A stretch of 5,120 nucleotides of DNA from contig USCU01000099.1 in assembly GCA_900553335.1 (NCBI GenBank), positions 1 through 5,120 on the forward strand, written 5' to 3'. The position numbers were made by a program, and so were the translations under genes. Shown here in pieces: positions 1 through 4,737 of this stretch; within the stretch, counting starts at the first letter, position 1; each line of letters begins with the position of its first letter. Source of the DNA: an uncultured Ruminococcus sp. Lineage in GTDB: Bacteria; Bacillota; Clostridia; Oscillospirales; Ruminococcaceae. The notes beneath the pieces were generated by a model that worked only from the letters and a program-made list of their open reading frames with translations, was not told the origin of the DNA and did not search any database.

Positions 1-471
1 ATACATAGCTGTTGCTTCACCTTCAACTGTCGGGTTTGTCGCCATAATTACTTCTTTAACATCTGTGTCGGAAATCCTCACTAAAAGCTCTTTTATTTTA
101 AGCTTGTCAGGAGTAACGTTGTCAATAGGAGATATAAGACCGTGTAAAACATGATAAACTCCGTTATATTCTTTTGTACGTTCAAATGCGGTTATATCTT
201 TTGGACTTTCAACAACGCATATCAGTGAGTGATCTCTCGTAACATCTCCGCAAACAGGGCAAATATCTTTGTCGGTAAGATTTTGACAGACTTCACAGCA
301 GTGAACAGTTGAATGAGCCTTTATAATAGCGTCTGCGAACTGCCTCGCTTCCGAATCTGTCATTCCCATTACAAAGAAAGCGAGCCTTTGTGCCGTTTTC
401 ATTCCTATTCCCGGAAGTTTTGCAAACTGTTCTGCCAGCTCAACTAAGGGAAGTGCGTTTGTTTGTGCCAT
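1..471 (-). CDS. recR: Recombination mediator protein RecR (C-terminus cut by window edge)
   Basis: RecR works with RecF/RecO to load RecA onto single-stranded DNA at gaps during recombinational repair, as a cytoplasmic ring-forming DNA-binding protein. The first 157 residues are visible; the family is usually about 200, so roughly 40 C-terminal residues lie outside the window. The order seen is a helix-hairpin-helix region around residues 19-33 (LPGIGMKTAQRLAFF), a four-cysteine zinc site (C59, C62, C71, C74, spacing 2-8-2), and a Toprim domain starting near residue 84 with E88 in VVESPKD and the typical MATNPTVEGEATA stretch at 143-155. The ATG at 469-471 lies two bases after the ybaB stop, with only a weak GGGA-like ribosome binding site inside the end of ybaB, so translation is probably coupled to ybaB. 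The reading frame is open to position 1 with no sign of damage. Confidence 0.98.
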   Translation of the reverse strand, partial: MAQTNALPLVELAEQFAKLPGIGMKTAQRLAFFVMGMTDSEARQFADAIIKAHSTVHCCEVCQNLTDKDICPVCGDVTRDHSLICVVESPKDITAFERTKEYNGVYHVLHGLISPIDNVTPDKLKIKELLVRISDTDVKEVIMATNPTVEGEATAMY

Positions 472-473
472 AT

Positions 474-821
474 CTAAAACAGTCCCGGGAATGAAACCCC
501 GCCTGTGACCTTGCTCATTTCCTCTTCGCTAATCTTTTCAATGTTTTCGATAGCCTGATTAAATGCGCTCATTACAAGATCCTCAAGCATTTCAACGTCA
601 TCTGGGTCAACTGCCTCAGGTTTTATTTTTAAAGAAAGAAGCTTTTTAGCGCCCGTCATTTTTATTTCAACAGCGCCGCCTCCGACTGAGGTTTCAAACT
701 CTCTTTCTTCAATCTCGCTTTGAGTTTTTGTAATTTCTTCCTGCATTTTCTGTGCCTGCTTGAGCATTTGGTTCATGTTTTGCGGACCTCCGCCCATGCC
801 TGCCGGTAATCTTGCTTTCAT
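474..821 (-). CDS. ybaB: YbaB/EbfC family nucleoid-associated DNA-binding protein
   Basis: This 115-residue protein belongs to the YbaB/EbfC family: small dimeric proteins that bind DNA, associate with the nucleoid and nearly always sit next to recR and dnaX. It has a Gly/Met/Gln-rich start, a charged helix at about residues 15-43 ([13 protein letters not shown]), the family core [12 protein letters not shown] at 46-57, and [19 protein letters not shown] at 65-83 followed by the C-terminal helix. I chose the ATG at 819-821 because a strong GGAGG lies seven bases upstream (829-833). An in-frame ATG at 846-848 would add nine residues (MPLIEGGQK), but it would place this GGAGG inside the gene and has no good ribosome binding site. 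The protein is in the normal size range of about 100-115 residues. It lies downstream of dnaX after a structured spacer and two bases before recR. The exact biochemical role of the family is still only loosely defined. Confidence 0.96.
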   Translation of the reverse strand: MKARLPAGMGGGPQNMNQMLKQAQKMQEEITKTQSEIEEREFETSVGGGAVEIKMTGAKKLLSLKIKPEAVDPDDVEMLEDLVMSAFNQAIENIEKISEEEMSKVTGGVSFPGLF

Positions 822-828
822 TTTTTGT

Positions 829-833
829 CCTCC
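829..833 (-). promoter_or_regulatory. Ribosome binding site that fixes the ybaB start
   Basis: Read on the minus strand, GAAGGAGGAC stands with its GGAGG seven bases before ATG 821. It decides between two in-frame starts (821 and 848). It lies immediately downstream of the paired region at 837-846, so RNA folding in the spacer could affect its access. Confidence 0.85.
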
Positions 834-862
834 TTCAATAAGGGGCATTGCCCCGAATATAA
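834..862 (-). repeat. Hairpin repeat unit, copy next to ybaB
   Basis: On the plus strand this unit starts TTCAATA (834-840), continues into GGGGC-ATT-GCCCC (842-846 pairing with 850-854), and ends GAATATAA (855-862). The same outer words, TTCAATA and GAATATAA around a GGG/CCC hairpin, recur at 895-932, 61 bases away at the TTCAATA end. The stem has only five G/C pairs with a three-base loop. In the leftward transcript it lies directly before the ybaB ribosome binding site. It may be a small palindromic repeat found elsewhere in the genome, or simply a local duplication. Confidence 0.55.
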
Positions 863-892
863 CAAGTGATTATGAGGCGCTAGCCCCTTATT
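837..892 (-). other. Long-range inverted repeat in the dnaX-ybaB spacer
   Basis: AATAAGGGGC at 837-846 is a perfect 10-base inverse of GCCCCTTATT at 883-892. In the leftward transcript the two arms could pair and enclose 36 bases. The arm at 842-846 is also needed for the short GGGGC/GCCCC hairpin, so the two folds exclude each other. No U-run follows in the leftward direction, so this is not a classical terminator for dnaX. Its position beside the ybaB ribosome binding site makes a translational or RNA-stability role possible, which is inference only. Confidence 0.5.
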
Positions 893-893
893 T

Positions 894-932
894 TTTCAAT
901 AGGGGAGTTATGTCCCTACTGAAAGAATATAA
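894..932 (-). repeat. Hairpin repeat unit, copy nearer dnaX
   Basis: TTTCAATAGGG (894-904) pairs with CCCTACTGAAA (914-924) across a nine-base loop, giving 11 pairs. The one exception to Watson-Crick pairing becomes a G-U pair in the leftward RNA, which suits a structure that acts as minus-strand RNA. The unit ends with GAATATAA (925-932), matching 855-862 exactly. Together with the 834-862 copy it forms a degenerate tandem pair in the spacer. Confidence 0.55.
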
Positions 933-934
933 TG

Positions 935-959
935 TTCCCCGACGCCGAATAGGCGGGAA
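935..959 (-). other. Bulged hairpin just downstream of the dnaX stop
   Basis: TTCCC (935-939) pairs with GGGAA (955-959), and GCC (944-946) pairs with GGC (952-954) around the loop GAATA, leaving a four-base bulge at 940-943. It lies 13 bases after the dnaX stop in the leftward direction. No U-run follows it, so it is unlikely to be an efficient Rho-independent terminator. It could stabilise the dnaX 3' end or be a decayed third member of the neighbouring hairpin repeats, since it also has a CCC-GAATA word. Confidence 0.4.
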
Positions 960-971
960 ACATAGTAGTTG

Positions 972-2585
972 TTATAAAACTTCAGTTTCTATATTAAGTT
1001 CTTTGGCTTTGTTAAGAAATTTATTAATAGGACTTTCTTTATCCTTTTGTTCATCAGATGAAACAGCTCTTACTCTTATAGCATATCTTGCGCCAAGCGT
1101 TTCCATGATGACTTCGTCAAGGTACTTTACATGATCCTTTAAAAGCTTTACTAACAGTCGGTTCTTTACAACTATTAGAATCGCATTTTGATATACATAT
1201 GCCGATGATTCGTTCATAAAAGCCGAGGTTGACGGGCTTTTTTCAACCAGTTTTTTTAATATTTCCGACCAGTTCTTCAGCGGTTCAAAATCCTCAGCTT
1301 TAACTTTTGAAAGATCGACCTTAGGCTTTTCAGGGCTTGTCTGATCAGTAGGAATGATAGGTTCGTATTGTCGAGATGTATCTGCTGTTTGCTTTATACC
1401 GCCGGTGTTCTTTAGCTTTTCCTCAAGCTTTGAAATTCTGCTTAATAGGGGAGCGATGTCAGAGCTTTGATTTCCCGCTTTTGACAGAGAGCTTTCGCTT
1501 TGACTGTTCTCGCTGCAAATCTTAACGAGTCCCATTTCAAACTGGATTCTTTTGTTCGATGTCCTGATCAGGCGTTCATTTAAATCCTCAAAGCCTTCAA
1601 GCTTACTAATTATTTTGCCTAAGCTGTTGTTTTTAGCAATTTCATTCAAAAGTTTGTATTCTTCAGGTGTAGCAGCAATCAAATCGCTCGCTGAACCAAC
1701 AGTTTTTATTATCATAGCGTTTCTTGCTTGTGAGATCAGTTCCTCGCAAAGCTTTTGCATATCCTTTGACATGGAGTAAAGCTCGTTGATACTGTTGATT
1801 GCTCTGGCTGTGTCGCCTGACATAACAGACGATAAAATATCAAAAACATATTCTCTTCCGCTTATGCCTACAGCAGTTGAAACCGTTTCGACAGTCACTT
1901 CATCGGAATATGCTGTGCATTGATCAGTCATAGAGAGTGCATCTCTCATTCCGCCGTCCGAAAGCTTTGCGATAAGCTCAGCTGCGTCCTCGTGAAGGAT
2001 AAACCCTTCCTGTGATGCTATATAAAGCAATCTTTCTTTAATATCGTTTATTTTAATTCTTGAAAAGTCAAATCTTTGACATCTTGAAAGGATAGTAGGC
2101 GGAATTTTATGAACCTCGGTTGTTGCAAGAATAAATTTTATATGCTCAGGAGGTTCTTCTAAAAGCTTCAGCAATGCATTGAAAGCATTGTTTGAAAGCA
2201 TATGCACCTCATCTATTATAAACACCTTGTACTTTGTTTGTTCAGGCATGTATAGAGCGGATTCTTTAAGCTGTCGAACATCGTCAACACCTGTGTTTGA
2301 TGCAGCGTCAATTTCAACGATATCAGTTAATGATTGGTTCTCAGCCTGCTTGCAAATATCACATACAAGGCAAGGCTCACCGTCGTGCATATTAGGGCAG
2401 TTTATCGTCTTTGCAAAAATTCTTGCACAGGTAGTTTTTCCTGTTCCTCTTGAGCCGGTGAACAAATAAGCGTGAGCGGTTTTACCAGCAATTATTTGGT
2501 TTTTAAGCGTAGTTGTGATATGACTTTGAGAAACAACATCGTCAAAGCTAAGCGGACGCCATTTTCTGTATAAAGCGCAGTACAT
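972..2585 (-). CDS. dnaX: DNA polymerase III subunit gamma/tau (clamp loader ATPase)
   Basis: DnaX is the ATPase subunit of the clamp loader that opens the beta sliding clamp and places it on primed DNA; its tau form also ties the loader to the replicative polymerase and helicase. The 537-residue protein opens with MYCALYRKWRP, the usual DnaX start. It shows Walker A GSRGTGKT (44-51), a zinc module C63-C72-C75-C78, Walker B FIIDEVHML (122-130), LLEEPPEH (141-148), the SRC arginine-finger motif (167-169) and sensor 2 GGMRDALS (211-218). The clamp-loader collar is about 240-355, a low-complexity linker about 360-425, and a tau C-terminal domain about 432-505. A GGAG at 2596-2599 precedes ATG 2583-2585 by ten bases. 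I saw no slippery A-run with a nearby stop that would make a short gamma form. The gene follows the SRP RNA with about 30 bases between and leads into ybaB and recR. Confidence 0.98.
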   Translation of the reverse strand: MYCALYRKWRPLSFDDVVSQSHITTTLKNQIIAGKTAHAYLFTGSRGTGKTTCARIFAKTINCPNMHDGEPCLVCDICKQAENQSLTDIVEIDAASNTGVDDVRQLKESALYMPEQTKYKVFIIDEVHMLSNNAFNALLKLLEEPPEHIKFILATTEVHKIPPTILSRCQRFDFSRIKINDIKERLLYIASQEGFILHEDAAELIAKLSDGGMRDALSMTDQCTAYSDEVTVETVSTAVGISGREYVFDILSSVMSGDTARAINSINELYSMSKDMQKLCEELISQARNAMIIKTVGSASDLIAATPEEYKLLNEIAKNNSLGKIISKLEGFEDLNERLIRTSNKRIQFEMGLVKICSENSQSESSLSKAGNQSSDIAPLLSRISKLEEKLKNTGGIKQTADTSRQYEPIIPTDQTSPEKPKVDLSKVKAEDFEPLKNWSEILKKLVEKSPSTSAFMNESSAYVYQNAILIVVKNRLLVKLLKDHVKYLDEVIMETLGARYAIRVRAVSSDEQKDKESPINKFLNKAKELNIETEVL

Positions 2586-2614
2586 AGTAAATCAACTCCA
2601 ACTCACACAAACAA

Positions 2615-2749
2615 TTCAATCCGACATATAGGTATGCAGGCGAAACTGTGTCACACAAAACAAACTGCTTAATGCTGCTCGGTTCCCCGCCTGACATGGT
2701 TCACAGCGTTTCGTTGCACAGGACCTGCACACCTATATCTCGGATTGAA
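2615..2749 (-). ncRNA. ffs: Signal recognition particle RNA, small bacterial type (4.5S/scRNA)
   Basis: This is the RNA core of the signal recognition particle; with Ffh it guides ribosomes making membrane proteins to FtsY and the Sec translocon. The ends pair: TTCAATCCG at 2741-2749 (minus) with its complement at 2615-2623, extending through ATATAGGT and TGCAGG into a long hairpin. The Ffh-binding core is clear on the minus strand: CTGTGAACCAT, GTCAGG, an apical CGG-GGAA-CCG stem with a GNRA tetraloop, then AGCAGC, ATTAA and GCAG. Common SRP RNAs have TCC-GGAA-GGA at the tip; here both sides differ and still pair. At about 135 bases there is no room for the Alu domain of the larger Bacillus-type RNA. 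Placement just upstream of dnaX is typical of Firmicutes. The mature ends are estimates from the pairing. Confidence 0.93.
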
Positions 2750-2774
2750 AATGAACCTATTTTTAACTCTATAC

Positions 2775-2803
2775 ATTGTACCATAACTAAGCAAAATTTT
2801 CAA
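2775..2803 (-). promoter_or_regulatory. Strong sigma-A type promoter for the SRP RNA and dnaX
   Basis: On the minus strand TTGAAA (2803-2798) and TACAAT (2780-2775) are separated by exactly 17 bases, and a TGG just before the -10 makes it an extended -10 element. An A-rich tract immediately upstream (complement of the T-run 2807-2820) resembles an UP element. The predicted start is near 2768, about 19 bases before the paired 5' end of the SRP RNA. Such strength fits an abundant stable RNA. No other leftward promoter of comparable quality is seen before dnaX. Confidence 0.85.
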
Positions 2804-2827
2804 GTGTTTTTTTTCTTTTTCTGTAAC

Positions 2828-2861
2828 AGCTGAGAAAAAAATATTTTGATTTTTTACAGCT
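2828..2861. other. AT-rich inverted repeat between divergent promoters
   Basis: AGCTG (2828-2832) pairs with CAGCT (2857-2861), and AAAAAAT (2836-2842) with ATTTTTT (2849-2855), around a six-base loop with a small asymmetric internal loop. It covers the -35 of the proposed rightward promoter and lies just upstream of the T-rich tract of the leftward promoter. It could be an operator or simply bent AT-rich DNA; no transcript enters that would need a terminator here. Confidence 0.4.
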
Positions 2862-2881
2862 TGTATTTTATTAGAATAAAT
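2853..2881 (+). promoter_or_regulatory. Possible promoter for the lipoprotein gene
   Basis: TTTACA (2853-2858) and ATAAAT (2876-2881) are spaced by 17 bases. The -10 is a weak match and the region is AT-rich, so chance matches are easy. It would start transcription near 2888, about 38 bases before ATG 2926. Confidence 0.35.
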
Positions 2882-2889
2882 CTCTCTGT

Positions 2890-2913
2890 TTGTCCATATG
2901 ATTTAAAGGACAA
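2890..2913 (+). promoter_or_regulatory. Small leader hairpin touching the ribosome binding site of the lipoprotein gene
   Basis: TTGTCC (2890-2895) is a perfect inverse of GGACAA (2908-2913), with a 12-base A/T loop. Its 3' arm overlaps the first two bases of the ribosome binding site AAGGAGG (2912-2918). It could mildly tune translation, or serve as a protein-binding palindrome; six base pairs is near what chance gives. Confidence 0.3.
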
Positions 2914-2925
2914 GGAGGTTTAAGC

Positions 2926-4155
2926 ATGAGGAAAAAAATAATATTTGTATTAATAGGAGTTGTTTTGTTTTTTTGCGGATGCGACGATAGCAGTGAACTC
3001 AGAATACTGAATAAAGGTATTACAAATTCATCTTTAATTAAAGGCACAGAAGCTGCATCGTCTGAGGGAAAATCTTCAGGAAAGTATAAAGCTCTGAATT
3101 ATAAAGAGCAAAAGGCTGTGTGGATCTCGTATATTGAGCTTGCAGATTTTTTGGCTGACAAAAATGAGGAATCGTTTAAAGCTAAGTTTACAAAAGCAAT
3201 GGACAATGTAAAAGAATCAGGCTTTAATACAGTATATGTTCATGTAAGAGCGTTTTCAGACGCATATTATAATTCATCTTATTATCCTAAAGCCTTTATC
3301 TTGAGCGGAACTGATTTTGATCCTCTTGAGATAATGACAAAGATTGCACATGACAAAGAAATTTCCTTTCATGCATGGATAAATCCCTTTCGCTGTATGA
3401 GTGATGATAATATGCAGTCAATTCCGAGCAATTATAAGGTAAGAGAATGGTATGACGAAAAAGGGAATATTATCAAGCTTGCCGATGACAGCAGTCTTTA
3501 TTGGCTTAATCCGTCATATGATGAGGTGTTTGATTTAATTTGCAACGGAGCAGAGGAAATAATAGAAAAGTATGACGTTGACGGAGTGCATTTTGATGAT
3601 TATTTTTTTCCGACTACTGATGAAAGTTTTGACAGTGAGGAGTTTAAAAACTCAGGTGAGAAAGACTTAAGCGAGTACAGAATATCGAGAATAAACAAAA
3701 TGGTAAGCGAGGTGTATTCGACTATAAAGAATGAAAACGAAAGTGTATTGTTCGGCCTTTCTCCTCAGGGAAATATCGACAACGATTATAACAGTCAATT
3801 TGCAGATGTTAAGAGATGGTGCAAAGAAAAGGGTTACTGTGATTACATAGCGCCGCAGGTTTATTACGGCTACGACAGTACCTGTCCGTATGCTGAAACC
3901 ATCGAAAAATGGAACGAGATGTGCAGCAGCAAAACAGTCAGTCTTGTAATAGGATTGGGAGAGTATAAAATCGTTTCAGAGGAGGAATTTATTTCAACGA
4001 AAGGCATAATAGCAAATATGATTAACGATGCCAAAAAACTTGAAAATTACAGCGGAATTGCAATATACAATTATAAAAATCTGTTTGATGCAGACGAAGA
4101 AAATGCCGAAAGAGTAATGGCTGAAAAAGAGCTTATCGAAAGGTCTATAAAATAA
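2926..4155 (+). CDS. Putative lipoprotein with glycosyl hydrolase-like family 10 (GHL10/DUF187) domain
   Basis: The 409-residue protein starts with a basic, hydrophobic signal sequence (MRKKIIFVLIGVVLFFCGC). C19 is the probable lipidated cysteine; the lipobox FCGC is somewhat off the usual L-A/S-G-C. A Ser/Gly/Lys-rich linker runs to about residue 60. The rest is a family-10-like TIM-barrel: KAVWISYIEL (63-72), GFNTVYVHVRAFSDA (99-113), FHAWINPFR (148-156), YWLNPS (192-197), VDGVHFDDYFFP (218-229, with D224/D225 as likely active-site acids), LFGLSPQGN (275-283) and YIAPQVYYGYD (307-317). Relatives include E. coli YddW/DigH, which cuts denuded peptidoglycan glycan strands, so a cell-surface role in wall turnover or glycan breakdown is likely, though the substrate here is unknown. 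AAGGAGG at 2912-2918 fixes the start. The gene stands alone between divergent ffs and yajC, and no clear terminator follows it. Confidence 0.9.
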   Translation: MRKKIIFVLIGVVLFFCGCDDSSELRILNKGITNSSLIKGTEAASSEGKSSGKYKALNYKEQKAVWISYIELADFLADKNEESFKAKFTKAMDNVKESGFNTVYVHVRAFSDAYYNSSYYPKAFILSGTDFDPLEIMTKIAHDKEISFHAWINPFRCMSDDNMQSIPSNYKVREWYDEKGNIIKLADDSSLYWLNPSYDEVFDLICNGAEEIIEKYDVDGVHFDDYFFPTTDESFDSEEFKNSGEKDLSEYRISRINKMVSEVYSTIKNENESVLFGLSPQGNIDNDYNSQFADVKRWCKEKGYCDYIAPQVYYGYDSTCPYAETIEKWNEMCSSKTVSLVIGLGEYKIVSEEEFISTKGIIANMINDAKKLENYSGIAIYNYKNLFDADEENAERVMAEKELIERSIK

Positions 4156-4161
4156 TTTATG

Positions 4162-4193
4162 AAAATTCTGTGAAAAGCATTGTAAAATTCTGT
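4162..4193 (+). repeat. Direct repeat AAAATTCTGT overlapping the yajC promoter
   Basis: AAAATTCTGT occurs at 4162-4171 and again at 4184-4193, 22 bases apart start to start, close to two helical turns. The second copy overlaps the -35 end and spacer of the yajC promoter; the first is just upstream. This arrangement would suit a regulator binding one face of the DNA, but in AT-rich sequence a ten-base repeat can be accidental. Confidence 0.4.
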
Positions 4194-4207
4194 ATTTATG
4201 GTATAAT
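4180..4207 (+). promoter_or_regulatory. Promoter for yajC and the downstream membrane protein gene
   Basis: TTGTAA (4180-4185), a 16-base spacer and a perfect TATAAT (4202-4207) with TGG in front form an extended -10 promoter. The TATGG-TA(T/C)AAT core is shared with the SRP RNA promoter on the other strand. The predicted start is near 4214, giving a leader of about 48 bases before ATG 4262. Confidence 0.8.
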
Positions 4208-4261
4208 TATTAGTATCGCAAATTAGAAAATAAAAAAGTATAATATTTAGGAGGCATAAAA

Positions 4262-4657
4262 ATGGTAACAACATTATTAGCAGCAGCTCAAAGCTCGTCA
4301 TCAATGCTTGTAACTTTCATTCCATTGGTTTTAATCATCGTAGTGTTTTACTTCCTTTTGATCAGACCACAGAGGAAAAAAGATAAGGAAGACGCTATGA
4401 TGAGAAATAATATTCAGGTAGGCGATGAGATCGTTACTGCCGGCGGAATTATCGGAATTGTTTTCTCAGTTAAGGACGATACTTTAGTAGTTGAAACAGG
4501 CGGCGACAGAAGCAAGATCAGAATAAAAAAATGGGCTGTTTCTCAAAATCTTACCGTTCATGAACAGCAGGAAGCAGCTAGAGCTGCAGCTAAAGAAGCA
4601 AGAATGCAGTCTAAAAAGAGTAAGGCTGACAAAATCGAAAACGATATTGAGAAATAG
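4262..4657 (+). CDS. yajC: Preprotein translocase subunit YajC
   Basis: YajC is a small single-span membrane protein that joins SecDF as an accessory to the SecYEG translocon. The 131-residue protein has a short Ala/Ser-rich N-terminus, one membrane helix at about 16-34 (LVTFIPLVLIIVVFYFLLI), the family hallmark RPQRKK at 35-40, and the cytoplasmic core VGDEIVTAGGIIG (53-65) followed by VKDDTLVVETGGDRSKIRIKK-type strands. The last 30 or so residues are Ala/Lys/Glu-rich and charged, longer than the minimal YajC but common in Firmicutes. AGGAGG at 4249-4254 lies seven bases before ATG 4262. SecDF genes often follow yajC in other genomes; here the next gene is a different membrane protein. The gene has its own promoter at 4180-4207. 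Confidence 0.95.
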   Translation: MVTTLLAAAQSSSSMLVTFIPLVLIIVVFYFLLIRPQRKKDKEDAMMRNNIQVGDEIVTAGGIIGIVFSVKDDTLVVETGGDRSKIRIKKWAVSQNLTVHEQQEAARAAAKEARMQSKKSKADKIENDIEK

Positions 4658-4686
4658 CTTTTCGGATAAAACAGCATAAAACCAAT

Positions 4687-4737
4687 AAGTCCCGAATAAG
4701 GTTAAGTAAGTATATTTACCTTAGGAGGGATTTTTTT
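4687..4737 (+). terminator. Terminator-like hairpin overlapping the next gene's ribosome binding site
   Basis: AAGTCCC (4687-4693) can pair with GGGATTT (4727-4733, one G-T pair), and TAAGGT (4697-4702) with ACCTTA (4718-4723), with a GAA/GGA internal loop between and a 15-base apical loop. Seven T residues follow the GGGA arm (4731-4737). This has the shape of a Rho-independent terminator or attenuator after yajC. The 3' arm and T-run also contain AGGAGGG (4723-4729) and the TTG start (4736) of the downstream gene, so folding would both stop transcription and hide that ribosome binding site. Confidence 0.5.

Noticed and set aside
822..848. A start for ybaB nine codons upstream, at ATG 846-848
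   Set aside because: The strong GGAGG at 829-833 would fall inside the coding region, and the extra residues MPLIEGGQK are encoded by the repeat hairpin rather than conserved family sequence.
935..959. Rho-independent terminator for dnaX
   Set aside because: The stem is interrupted by a four-base bulge and is not followed by a U-run in the leftward direction.
760..1134. Rightward open frame antisense to ybaB and dnaX
   Set aside because: It overlaps two clear conserved genes on the other strand and the hairpin spacer, has no ribosome binding site, and shows no recognisable protein features.
1380..1450. Programmed frameshift in dnaX that would make a short gamma subunit
   Set aside because: The linker region near residues 385-395 has Lys codons but no A-AAA-AAG type slippery run with a nearby stop in the -1 frame; only the full tau form is supported.
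1552..2469. Rightward open frames at 1552-1779 and 2179-2469
   Set aside because: Both lie entirely antisense to the dnaX core domains and have no support of their own.
2648..2833. Rightward open frame across the SRP RNA and its promoter
   Set aside because: The sequence is explained by the SRP RNA and the leftward promoter; the end of the frame is a poly-Phe stretch from the T-rich tract.
4156..4180. Terminator after the lipoprotein gene
   Set aside because: The short AT-rich stretch has no G/C-rich stem; what stands out there is a direct repeat and then the yajC promoter.
4071..4304. Leftward open frame over the lipoprotein gene end and the yajC promoter
   Set aside because: It is low-complexity Phe/Leu/Ser from AT-rich DNA, antisense to two real genes and a good promoter.
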